The notes beneath the pieces were generated by a model that searched no databases, was not told where the DNA came from, and saw only the letters and a list, made by a program, of their open reading frames with translations. From CAYPGJ01 sp050174775 (GTDB lineage Bacteria > Planctomycetota > Phycisphaerae > Phycisphaerales > UBA1924), in contig JBFXJP010000003.1 in the NCBI GenBank assembly GCA_050174775.1, positions 62,001-126,000 of the forward strand: a stretch of 64,000 nt of DNA, in the 5' to 3' direction. Below are positions 8,724 through 17,939 of this stretch, one piece after another. The translations under genes were made by a program, and so were the position numbers. The stretch's first letter is position 1, and the number at the start of each line of letters is the position of its first letter.

Positions 8724-9476
8724 TCAAGCGTTGCTCGACGCGATCGCCTCACGCAGCGGCGCGAGCACCAGCGGCGCCACGCGCTCCGTCACGATCCGCT
8801 CCGCTTCCTCGGCGATCCCCGCGAAGATCGCAGGCAACTCGCGCACGTCCGTGATGCTCCCGCCCCGACGGATCGTCACGAACACGCTGATCGGCTCCTC
8901 CCGGAACCGGCTCGTCCGCACCTCGCGCGAACCCGTCCGCGTCTTGATCTCCACCGACGCCTGCACGTCACAGCGCTGCGTCAGCCCCACCGACAGATAC
9001 GGCTGGAAATCCACCAGCGACCACTCCGTCCCCTCCACGAGCCGAGCCAGCGGCGTCTTCGAGAACAGCGCGTCGAACACGATCTCATTGTGGTTCCCCA
9101 CCGCCTCGAGATCGAACCCGTACAGCGCCTCCACGCTCTCCACGTCCAGCGGGCTGATCGACAGGTACATCGGCGCAAGGTCCAGCACCGCGCGATGCAG
9201 GTTCGACGCCTCGTCCGCCCCGCCGGGACGCACCGCGCCCGACCGCACCGACGTCTTCCGCAGCGCCACCCACTGCTGCGACCCCGCGCGAACCGCGGAC
9301 TCGAGCGCCAACTCCTCCTCGTACCGCTTGAACCGCTCGAGCGCCGGGAACTCCTTCCGCAAACGCTCGAACATCTCCAGCACACCGTCACGACGAAGCG
9401 GCAACTCCATCTTCGTCGTCAGCTTCTGATTGACGTAGAACCCGTCGCACAATGCGCCGAAACTGCTCGCGCTCAT
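8724..9476 (-). CDS. Conserved-looking protein of unknown function
   Basis: No family recognised. The 250-residue product (start ATG 9476, preceded by GGAGGAGCG on the minus strand) is a soluble, mixed alpha/beta protein without signal peptide, membrane segments or cysteine clusters. It opens with SASSFGALCDGFYVNQKL, has a charged helical region (about 25-60), and a long C-terminal helix pair ending APLREAIASS. Third-position composition is normal for the neighbourhood. An upstream in-frame extension to 9551 exists but lacks a ribosome site. It is convergent with the RGG-tail gene, with 11 nt between stops. TATCAT at 9555-9550 on the minus strand is a possible -10. Confidence 0.75.
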   Translation of the reverse strand: MSASSFGALCDGFYVNQKLTTKMELPLRRDGVLEMFERLRKEFPALERFKRYEEELALESAVRAGSQQWVALRKTSVRSGAVRPGGADEASNLHRAVLDLAPMYLSISPLDVESVEALYGFDLEAVGNHNEIVFDALFSKTPLARLVEGTEWSLVDFQPYLSVGLTQRCDVQASVEIKTRTGSREVRTSRFREEPISVFVTIRRGGSITDVRELPAIFAGIAEEAERIVTERVAPLVLAPLREAIASSNA

Positions 9477-9641
9477 GCCGTCTCGCTCCTCCGTGCCGTG
9501 CGCGCCAACGCGGCCCTTCCTCCGAATCGCATACCTCCGTCCCGCGACCATGATATCGCGCCGAAACGGCGCACACGCCCCGCAACAGCGCTCTCTCGGC
9601 CAAAAGTCGAGACTCGCGCACCCACAGCCCCCGTGCGCACG

Positions 9642-10340
9642 TTATCCGACCATCCACGACGCCAGCACGATCGTCTCCGACAGCGTTTCCACAGCCAGAT
9701 CCGCCCCGGCCTCCGATAACTGCGCCGTCGAAAACGACCCCGTCGCCACCCCCAACGCCCGTCCCCCGATCTCCTTCGCGCACGCCACGTCGTGCGGCGT
9801 GTCCCCGATGATCACCACGCGCTCCGCCCCGATCGCGCGAACATCCCGCGCGCAACGCTCCAGCGCCACCGCCGGCAAGTGCGTCCGTCTCGCCGGCCGG
9901 TGCGGCGAATCGCACCCCCACACGCACACCTTGAAGCGCGACGGATCGATCCCCGCAGCGCGAAGCTTCATCGCGCCCGTCTCCGGATAGTTCCCCGTGA
10001 GCACGCCGAGCACCACGCCCTCCTCGCGCTCCAGCGCATCGAGCAATGGCGCCACGCCCGGCAACGCCCGCGCCCCCGTCTCCGGCAGCAGGTTTTCCAG
10101 CCGTTTCGCGTACCTCGCGCGGAACTCGTCGATCGCCCCGTCGTGCGCTTCCGCCCCGTTGCGGATCAGCAACTCCTCCACCAGCAGCGGATCGATGTTG
10201 CCCGCGAACGACACGCCCTCGGCATGGAACCCCGGGCCCACCATCTCCTGCCCCGTCTCGATCATCGCGCGCACCCCCGCGCGATTCGTCACCAGCATCG
10301 TCGCGTCGATGTCGAACAGCGCCAGCGTGTCCGCCCTCAT
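9642..10340 (-). CDS. HAD-superfamily hydrolase (phosphoglycolate phosphatase-like)
   Basis: HAD-superfamily phosphatase. The 232-residue product has motif I FDIDATML with nucleophile Asp10 and acid/base Asp12 (alanine replaces the usual glycine of DxDGT), a helical cap domain (about 20-90), motif II near VLTGN, and motif IV GDTPHDVACA. The size and C1-type cap fit phosphoglycolate phosphatase or beta-phosphoglucomutase-like enzymes; the substrate is not determined. Its ATG overlaps the stop codon of the acylphosphatase gene by 4 bp (10337-10340), so the two are one transcription unit and probably translationally coupled. Confidence 0.88.
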   Translation of the reverse strand: MRADTLALFDIDATMLVTNRAGVRAMIETGQEMVGPGFHAEGVSFAGNIDPLLVEELLIRNGAEAHDGAIDEFRARYAKRLENLLPETGARALPGVAPLLDALEREEGVVLGVLTGNYPETGAMKLRAAGIDPSRFKVCVWGCDSPHRPARRTHLPAVALERCARDVRAIGAERVVIIGDTPHDVACAKEIGGRALGVATGSFSTAQLSEAGADLAVETLSETIVLASWMVG

Positions 10341-10609
10341 CGACGCACCTCGAACCGCTCGTACGCCTCGCCCATCTCCGCAGCCTCCTCCCGCTCTCCC
10401 GTGATGAACCCGCGCATCGTCGCGCGCAGCTCCTCCAACACCCTCCCCACGTCCCCCTCATCCCCTTCGACGACCATCACCACCGACCCGTCCGGCTCGT
10501 TCCGCACCCACCCCGTCACCCCCGGCCCCGACCGGCGCACGATCCCCCTGGCCGTGGCCCGAAAGCCCACGCCCTGCACCCGACCGAGAAATCGGATTCT
10601 CTTTCGCAT
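10337..10609 (-). CDS. acyP: Acylphosphatase
   Basis: Small acylphosphatase (90 residues), hydrolysing carboxyl-phosphate bonds in acyl phosphates. The signature GRVQGVGFR (residues 9-17, catalytic Arg17) and the GWVRNEPDGSV block (residues 33-43, catalytic Asn37) are intact. The frame stays open far upstream but MRKRIRF is the natural start. There is no Shine-Dalgarno sequence; TTACACTT lies immediately upstream (TACACT at 10623-10618), so the message is predicted to be leaderless. It heads a two-gene unit with the HAD hydrolase. Confidence 0.93.
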   Translation of the reverse strand: MRKRIRFLGRVQGVGFRATARGIVRRSGPGVTGWVRNEPDGSVVMVVEGDEGDVGRVLEELRATMRGFITGEREEAAEMGEAYERFEVRR

Positions 10610-10617
10610 GGGCGGGA

Positions 10618-10623
10618 AGTGTA
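10618..10623 (-). promoter_or_regulatory. Candidate leaderless -10 hexamer for acyP
   Basis: TACACT on the minus strand ends 8 nt before the ATG at 10609, with no ribosome site between. The identical hexamer precedes soj, groES and atpG at 9-11 nt. Confidence 0.5.
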
Positions 10624-10674
10624 AGGCGTCACTCGGCGCCGACTTTGCTCGACGCGCGATTTTTCGGAGCAAGT

Positions 10675-10702
10675 TTGACCGGACGTTGGCGGGTGCTACG
10701 GT
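10675..10702 (+). promoter_or_regulatory. Candidate sigma-70 promoter for dnaG (and rpoD)
   Basis: TTGACC (10675-10680), a 16-nt spacer, and TACGGT (10697-10702). It is almost the same as the tRNA-Glu promoter at 39725-39752 (TTGACG-N16-TACGAT). Transcription would begin near 10709, leaving a leader of about 290 nt before dnaG. Confidence 0.55.
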
Positions 10703-11000
10703 TGAGGTTGGACGTCCTACCCGCGCCTCCTCCTGGGCCACGCGCCGACCGCCGTGTGCGGACAATTCGGCAGAGCGGGCCAACCTCTCGCGGCACGGCG
10801 GACGTTTGGTGCGCGTCGACGGATATGTCATCGGTGTTGTGCATGGCGGGAGCGCCCCTTTCGCGCGATTTCGCGTCGTCGTGCGCGGCTCTGACCGCGC
10901 CTGCGGGCGTGCTCGCGGGCTCTCTGCTGGAGTGCCACCGTCCCTCCGTCTCGACGCGGGTGTTTGCGCTGTGAGCGAACCCGGCAGGTCACATCTCGCC
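10703..11000 (+). other. Long gene-free leader upstream of dnaG
   Basis: About 300 nt between the predicted promoter and the dnaG start. I see no convincing small gene: the open frames here lack ribosome sites and family motifs. The dnaG frame is open through the region, but residues upstream of MSDDRARVL resemble no primase sequence. No strong terminator-like hairpin was found; a regulatory leader or an additional promoter closer to dnaG remains possible. Confidence 0.4.
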
Positions 11001-12824
11001 ATGTCCGACGACCGCGCGCGCGTTCTCGACGCCACCGACATCGTCCGGCTCGTCGGCGATCACGTCGCGCTCAAGTCCAAGGGGCGCGAGTTCGTCGGCA
11101 AATGCCCCTTCCACGACGACCACTCCCCCTCCATGTACGTGGTCCCCCAGAAGGGCATCTTCTACTGCTTCGCCTGCGGCGCCGGCGGCAACGCCATCGA
11201 CTTCGTCATGCGCCATCACAAGATGGAGTTCGTCGAGGCGCTCCGCTTCCTCGCCGAGCGCTCCGGCGTCGAGCTCACCCCGCGCAAGCAGGCCCGGAGC
11301 GCGAACGTCGGGGAGGGCGCCGCGCCCGCGCGCGCCGAGCTCGTCGAGGCAAATCGCTTCACCTCCGAGTTCTTCCGCACCGTCTTCCGTCATGCCGAGC
11401 ACGGCAAGGTGGCGCGCGAGACGTGCGAGCGTCGCGGCATCTCCGCGGACATGATCGAGGCCTTCGCCATCGGCGCCGCGCCCGACCGCTGGGACGGGCT
11501 CGCCCTCACCGCGCAGCAGAAGCAGGTCCGGCTCGACGCGCTCCGCGCGCTCGGGCTCGTCAAGGAGCGCGAGCGCGGCGGGGGCGTCTACGACGCCTTC
11601 CGCAACCGGCTCATGTTCCCCATCCACGATCAGACCGGGCGCGTCATCGGCTTCGGCGGGCGCCGCCTCAACGACGAGGATGAGCCCAAGTACATCAACT
11701 CCCCCGAGTCCCCCCTCTTCGACAAGTCCAAGACCCTCTACGGCTTCGGCCAGGCCTTCCGCGCGATCCAGGACGCGCGCTGCGCCATCGTCGTCGAGGG
11801 GTACATCGACGTCATCGCCTGCCACCAGGCGGGCGTGAAGAACGTCGTTGCAACCCTGGGCACCGCGCTCACGCCCCAGCACGCCTCCGTCCTGCAGCGC
11901 GTCTGCGACAGCGTGGTGCTCGTCTTCGACGGGGATGACGCAGGCACGCGCGCTGCAGACCGCGCGGTCGAGGTCTTCTTCGCGCAGCCCGTCGACGTCC
12001 GCATCGCCACGCTCGCGCAGACCGGCGCCAAGGACCCCGACGAACTGCTCAAGCGCGAGGGCGGGCGCGCGCTCTTCGACAAGGCCATCGCAGACGCCGC
12101 GGACGCCCTCGAGTACCGCTTCGCGCGCGTCCGCGAGAAGATCTCCTCCCTGGGCCTCTCCGCCCGCGCGAAGGCCGTGGAGGACGACATCGAGCGTCTC
12201 GCGCATCTCGGCCTCACCCGCGTCTCCCCCATCCGTAAACGCCTCGTCGTTCGGAAACTGGCCGGGATCGCGGGCGTCTCCGAGGGTGAGATCCTCGAAG
12301 CCCTCAAACGCGTCCGCGCTCGCGAGCCCGATCCCGCCCCCGGAAGCGCTGCCGCCGCGCTCGCGGCCCTGGGCGTCTGGGAGCAGGCCGTGGGGGCGTT
12401 GCTCTCCTACCCCGGCGCGTGGCTGGAGTTGTCGGTGGAGGAGCGAGACTTGGTGGTGGAGGGCGCCTACGCTGCGGGCCCTGTTGGGCGGGTGGCGCGT
12501 GCGGCGGCGGAGATCGTCGCGCGAGGGGAGGAAGCGTCGGTGTCGATGGTGAGCGCGGCGTTGGAGGACGACACGCTGCGCGGGCTTACGAGCCGCATGG
12601 TTGTAGAGGTCGAACGCATGACGAATGGCGATCGTGGACGTCTGCTCGAGATGGCGCGCGAAGCGGCGCGCCTCGAGCGGGCCAAGCGGGCGCTGCGTCG
12701 TGCGGGCGAGCAGGAGCGGGGCACCGTCGAGGGCGCCGGCAAGGCCCTCGAGGAGCTGCGCCGGGCGCGCGAAGCGGTGGGGGGGCTGGCCGCGGTCCTG
12801 CCGCGCACGGGGGGCGCCTCATGA
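11001..12824 (+). CDS. dnaG: DNA primase DnaG
   Basis: Replicative primase that lays down RNA primers at the fork. The 607-residue product has the CHC2 zinc finger (CPFHDDHSPS, then CFACGAGGNAIDF, about residues 35-70), the RNA-polymerase-like catalytic core with the TOPRIM glutamate in VVEGYIDVIA and the acidic VFDGDDAGTRAA (about residues 265-320), and a C-terminal helical region that would bind the DnaB helicase. The start ATG 11001 (MSDDRARVLDATDIVRLVG) matches where primases begin; the ribosome site is weak. The last 400 nt (about 12390-12824) become strongly G-rich at third positions compared with the rest of the gene. It precedes rpoD by 154 nt, the usual dnaG-rpoD order; the rpsU gene often found upstream is absent. 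Confidence 0.97.
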   Translation: MSDDRARVLDATDIVRLVGDHVALKSKGREFVGKCPFHDDHSPSMYVVPQKGIFYCFACGAGGNAIDFVMRHHKMEFVEALRFLAERSGVELTPRKQARSANVGEGAAPARAELVEANRFTSEFFRTVFRHAEHGKVARETCERRGISADMIEAFAIGAAPDRWDGLALTAQQKQVRLDALRALGLVKERERGGGVYDAFRNRLMFPIHDQTGRVIGFGGRRLNDEDEPKYINSPESPLFDKSKTLYGFGQAFRAIQDARCAIVVEGYIDVIACHQAGVKNVVATLGTALTPQHASVLQRVCDSVVLVFDGDDAGTRAADRAVEVFFAQPVDVRIATLAQTGAKDPDELLKREGGRALFDKAIADAADALEYRFARVREKISSLGLSARAKAVEDDIERLAHLGLTRVSPIRKRLVVRKLAGIAGVSEGEILEALKRVRAREPDPAPGSAAAALAALGVWEQAVGALLSYPGAWLELSVEERDLVVEGAYAAGPVGRVARAAAEIVARGEEASVSMVSAALEDDTLRGLTSRMVVEVERMTNGDRGRLLEMAREAARLERAKRALRRAGEQERGTVEGAGKALEELRRAREAVGGLAAVLPRTGGAS

Positions 12825-12857
12825 GGGGTGGTTTCAAGAGCAATACCTGTTTGCGAG

Positions 12858-12880
12858 CCGCGGCGTGTGACCGCGGCGTG
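12858..12880 (+). repeat. Direct repeat of 10 bp between dnaG and rpoD
   Basis: CCGCGGCGTG occurs twice (12858-12867 and 12871-12880) with the spacer TGA, followed directly by TTATGCATGC. Two identical copies spaced by 13 bp centre to centre could bind a regulator of rpoD transcription; this is inference. Confidence 0.4.
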
Positions 12881-12978
12881 TTATGCATGCGCTTGATCCT
12901 GGCAGGCGTCTCTCCCGCGAACGTGGACAAGGGAGCGACGCCGAACCTTGCGGGCGCCGGACACGGAGACTTGCAGTG

Positions 12979-14754
<1,776 letters not shown>

Positions 14755-14795
14755 GCCACGCGCATCGAGTCCGCCAACTGACCCGAACGTTCCTG

Positions 14796-14831
14796 CATGG
14801 CCGAGCCTCAGCTTGGCCATGTTTTTCTTTT
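14796..14831 (+). terminator. Intrinsic terminator of rpoD
   Basis: An 11-bp stem (14796-14806 with 14811-14821, one G-T pair), loop CTCA, followed by TTTTTCTTTT. The arms contain TGGCCGAGC and GCTTGGCC; a similar palindrome without the T tract occurs after prkA at 36965-36984. Confidence 0.9.
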
Positions 14832-14877
14832 CATGCACGCGCCGCCACGCGCACAGACGCCCAACGCCTCGCGCCGC

Positions 14878-14883
14878 TACCCT
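14878..14883 (+). promoter_or_regulatory. Candidate leaderless -10 hexamer for rnr
   Basis: TACCCT ends 9 nt before the ATG at 14893; no ribosome site lies between. It follows the rpoD terminator, so rnr needs its own promoter. Confidence 0.4.
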
Positions 14884-14892
14884 TACCCCCAT

Positions 14893-17370
14893 ATGCCACT
14901 CCGCTACAAAACCCGTCTCCTCCGCCACCTCACCCACGAGTCCTACTCGCCCACCGACGTCCGGACCCTCGCCGAAGACCTCGGCGTCTCCGAGGACGAC
15001 TTCACCGAGTTCGAGGACGCCGTCCGCCAGCTCGCCCAGGACGGCGAGGTCGTCTACGGCGATGACAAGCTCGTCACCCTCCCCCCCATGGGCAAGGAGG
15101 TCATCGGCCTCTTCCGGCGCAACCCCAAGGGCTTCGGCTTCGTCATCCCGCGCCAGGCCAACCTCCACGGCGATCTCTTCGTGCCCCCCGACGCCACCCT
15201 CGACGCCCTCAGCGGAGACATCGTCCGCGTGCAGGTCGTGCGCTCACGGCGCGGCGGCGGCGGCGGCGGCGCGGGCCGCTCACCCTTCACCGGTGAGATC
15301 GTCGAGGTCCTCGAGCGCAAGCGCACCGAGTTCGCCGGCGAGCTGATGAAGCGCGGCGGGACATGGATCGTCCAGCCCGACGGGAAGGGGCTCAGCGAGC
15401 CCGTCATCGTCCGCGACCCCGGCGCCAAGAACGCCGTCGAGGGCGACAAGGTCGTCTTCGAGCTCATCCGCCGTCCCGAGGGCAACATGGTCGGGGAGGG
15501 CGCGATCCTGAGAGTGCTCGGCAAGACCGGCGAGCCGGACGTCGAGACCCAGGCCGTGATCGCGGCGTACGGCCTCCCGCAGGAGTTCCCGCGCGCGTGC
15601 GTCGACGAGGCGCGCGCCGCGACGCAGGCCTTCGAGGACGAGCTGCGCCAGTGGGAGAAGGGCGGGCGCAAGTCCGACTACCGGCTCGACCTCACCGACG
15701 ACTTCATCATCACCATCGACCCCCCCGACGCCAAGGACTACGACGACGCCATCTCCATCTCGCGCGAGGGCGACACGTGGAAGCTCGGCGTACACATCGC
15801 CGACGTCGCCCACTTCATCGCGCCCGGGAGCGCGCTCGACGAGGAAGCGAGCGAGCGCGGCAACTCGGTCTACCTCCCGCGCCTCGTCATCCCCATGCTC
15901 CCCGAGATCCTCAGCAACGGCATCTGCTCGCTGCAGGAGGGCGTGCTGCGCTTCTGCAAGTCCGCGTTCATGGAGTACGACTCGGGCGGGCGCGTCCGCC
16001 GCCAGGGCTTCGCCAGCACCGTCATCAAGTCGGTGAAGCGTCTCACGTACCTCGAAGCGCAGGCCCTCATCGACGGCAACCCCAAGGAGGCTGAGCGCCA
16101 CGCCAAGACCGAGCCCAACTACACCCCGGAGCTGCTCGAAGCGCTCCGGATGATGAACGATCTCTCCAAGACCATCCTCGCGCGTCGGATGAAGCAGGGC
16201 ATGATCCGGCTCGATCTCCCCGAGGTCGAGCTGATCTTCGACGAGAAGGGCCGCGTCGTGGACGCCGCGCCCGAGGACGACGCGTACACGCACACGCTCA
16301 TCGAGATGTTCATGGTCGAGGCCAACGAGGCCCTGGCCCGTCTCTTCGAGGACCTGCGCGTGCCGCTGCTGCGCCGTGTGCACGAGGAGCCCGTGCCGGG
16401 CGAGATCGACGAGCTGCGCCGCTTCGCCATGGTCGCGGGCTACCGCATCCCCAAGAACCCCACGCGCGAAGAGCTCCAGGGCCTGCTCGAGTCCACCCGC
16501 GGCACGCCCGCGGCCAAAGCCGTGCACTTCGCCGTGCTCCGCAGCCTCACCAAGGCCAACTACTCCCCCGCGCTCGTCGGCCACTTCGCGCTCGCCAGCG
16601 ACGCCTACGCCCACTTCACGAGCCCGATCCGCCGCTACCCCGACCTCACCGTCCACCGCGCGCTCCGCGCCTTCCTCGAAGCCACGAAGAACGGGCGCGA
16701 GGCGCCCAAGGAAGAGAAGGAGAAGCGAGCCCTCGGCCTCGACCTGCGCCGCTCCGACTATTGCCCCGACGAGCAGGAGCTCCGGGAGATCGGCGCGCGC
16801 TGCACCCAGACCGAGGTCAACGCCTCCGAGGCCGAGAACGAGCTGCGCCAGTTCCTCGTCCTCCAGCTCCTCAGCGAGCACATCGGGGACGTGTTCGCGG
16901 GCGTGGTCACGGGCATGACGGGCAACGGCGTGTTCGTGCAGATCGAGAAGTACCTGGCCGAGGGCATGGTCAAGACGCCCGACCTCCCCGTGGCCACGGC
17001 GGACGACAAGGGCAAGACCAGTTTCCGGACCGGGGGCCGGTGGAAGATCGACCCGCGCTCCGGCGCGCTGGTCGAGCAGTCGACCGGGCGATCCTTCAAT
17101 ATCGGGGACAAGGTGGACGTGGTCATCGCCGCGATCGACCTGCCCGCGCGCAAGATGGACCTCCTGATCGCGGATCCCGAGTCCCGCGCGCGCGGCAAGT
17201 CCAAGGCGCCGCAACTGAAGCTGGGGGGCGACCCGTCCGCGGGCGGTCTGGGGGGCGGGCAGGGCGCCGGCTTCCGCACCGGGGCGGATCGTCGCGCCGC
17301 CAAGAGCCGGTCGCGCGACAAGCGCAAGAAGGATTATCGGGACGATCGCAAGGGCAAACGTCGCGGATAA
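14893..17370 (+). CDS. rnr: Ribonuclease R
   Basis: Processive 3'-5' exoribonuclease of the RNase II/R family, degrading structured RNA. The 825 residues contain an N-terminal winged-helix-like segment (about 1-65), cold-shock-like OB domains (about 70-230), the RNB catalytic domain with the aspartate cluster DPPDAKDYDDAIS near residues 276-288 and HFTSPIRRYPDL later on, and an S1 domain (about 665-765) interrupted by a longer loop than usual. The C-terminus is a long Lys/Arg-rich tail with a Gly-rich linker, typical of RNase R rather than RNase II. The open frame extends back through the rpoD terminator, but MPLRYKTRLL at 14893 is the natural start and has a -10-like hexamer 9 nt upstream. 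Confidence 0.95.
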   Translation: MPLRYKTRLLRHLTHESYSPTDVRTLAEDLGVSEDDFTEFEDAVRQLAQDGEVVYGDDKLVTLPPMGKEVIGLFRRNPKGFGFVIPRQANLHGDLFVPPDATLDALSGDIVRVQVVRSRRGGGGGGAGRSPFTGEIVEVLERKRTEFAGELMKRGGTWIVQPDGKGLSEPVIVRDPGAKNAVEGDKVVFELIRRPEGNMVGEGAILRVLGKTGEPDVETQAVIAAYGLPQEFPRACVDEARAATQAFEDELRQWEKGGRKSDYRLDLTDDFIITIDPPDAKDYDDAISISREGDTWKLGVHIADVAHFIAPGSALDEEASERGNSVYLPRLVIPMLPEILSNGICSLQEGVLRFCKSAFMEYDSGGRVRRQGFASTVIKSVKRLTYLEAQALIDGNPKEAERHAKTEPNYTPELLEALRMMNDLSKTILARRMKQGMIRLDLPEVELIFDEKGRVVDAAPEDDAYTHTLIEMFMVEANEALARLFEDLRVPLLRRVHEEPVPGEIDELRRFAMVAGYRIPKNPTREELQGLLESTRGTPAAKAVHFAVLRSLTKANYSPALVGHFALASDAYAHFTSPIRRYPDLTVHRALRAFLEATKNGREAPKEEKEKRALGLDLRRSDYCPDEQELREIGARCTQTEVNASEAENELRQFLVLQLLSEHIGDVFAGVVTGMTGNGVFVQIEKYLAEGMVKTPDLPVATADDKGKTSFRTGGRWKIDPRSGALVEQSTGRSFNIGDKVDVVIAAIDLPARKMDLLIADPESRARGKSKAPQLKLGGDPSAGGLGGGQGAGFRTGADRRAAKSRSRDKRKKDYRDDRKGKRRG

Positions 17371-17452
17371 CGCCCGTCGTGCGCGGCGCCGTCCGCGCAA
17401 GCCGACCCCGGGGGCCTCGATGCGGTGATCGATGATGGCGGGCCCCCCGCGC

Positions 17453-17464
17453 GTATCCCGATAC
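17453..17464. repeat. Short inverted repeat upstream of the PilZ-like gene
   Basis: GTATC-CC-GATAC, a perfect 12-bp palindrome 44 nt before the start codon at 17508. It is a possible operator; too short to be certain. Confidence 0.3.
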
Positions 17465-17507
17465 TCGAACTGGCATTCACATTCCGAGGGGATTCCGGAG
17501 GCATCAC

Positions 17508-17930
17508 ATGCTGGCAATCGATTCCGTGGGCTGGGCGAAACCGAAACTGGACGGACTGGTCCGCCGCCTGGACGACGAGGCGCGACTGCGTCTGACCGGC
17601 GACGCGCGACGCATGCACGGCGCGAGGGGCCTACTGACCGTCGCGCAGCCCGGCGTCGAAACCACCTACCTCACCCCGGTCACACAGATCGGCTCCGCGC
17701 GCATGACCTTCCTCCTGAAAGCCATGCTACACCCCGGAACCCTGTGCATCCTGCACCTGCGGATGCCCGACGGTGAACGATTCGACATCTCCGGCAAGAC
17801 GTCTCAGTGCCGGCACGTGGATGGGTTGGTGCACGAAGTAGAGTTGGTCTTCGACTCGCCGATCGACTTGGAAGCCTTGTCCGGCGGCGGCGAAGCCGAG
17901 ACCCAGACCGCCACAGCGGAGGTTGCGTAG
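17508..17930 (+). CDS. PilZ-domain-like protein
   Basis: Soluble protein of 140 residues. From about residue 55 to 125 it reads as a small beta-barrel: strands around TTYLTPVTQIG, HPGTLCILHLRMPDG, then DISGKTSQCRHVDGLVHEV and ELVFDSPIDLEAL, which follows the pattern of PilZ domains (c-di-GMP receptors) near their C-terminal half (GKV.RC.H..G..Y.VGV.FD). The classic RxxxR switch and DxSxxG motifs are not clearly present, so c-di-GMP binding is uncertain. GGAGG at 17497-17501, 6 nt upstream, is one of the best ribosome sites in the window. It ends 9 nt before uvrC; the uvrC -10 hexamer overlaps its stop codon. Confidence 0.72.
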   Translation: MLAIDSVGWAKPKLDGLVRRLDDEARLRLTGDARRMHGARGLLTVAQPGVETTYLTPVTQIGSARMTFLLKAMLHPGTLCILHLRMPDGERFDISGKTSQCRHVDGLVHEVELVFDSPIDLEALSGGGEAETQTATAEVA

Positions 17931-17933
17931 GCT
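17928..17933 (+). promoter_or_regulatory. Candidate leaderless -10 hexamer for uvrC
   Basis: TAGGCT overlaps the stop codon of the preceding gene and ends 6 nt before the GTG start of uvrC at 17940. No Shine-Dalgarno site precedes the GTG. Confidence 0.35.
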
Positions 17934-17939
17934 TGACGC

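Noticed and set aside
10629..10974. Small open frames in the dnaG leader (both strands)
   Set aside because: No ribosome site, no recognisable motif and amino-acid composition typical of random G+C-rich sequence.
15280..17517. Minus-strand open frame of 745 codons opposite rnr
   Set aside because: Composition is biased to Arg, Gly, Leu and Glu as expected for an antisense shadow; rnr on the plus strand has all family motifs.
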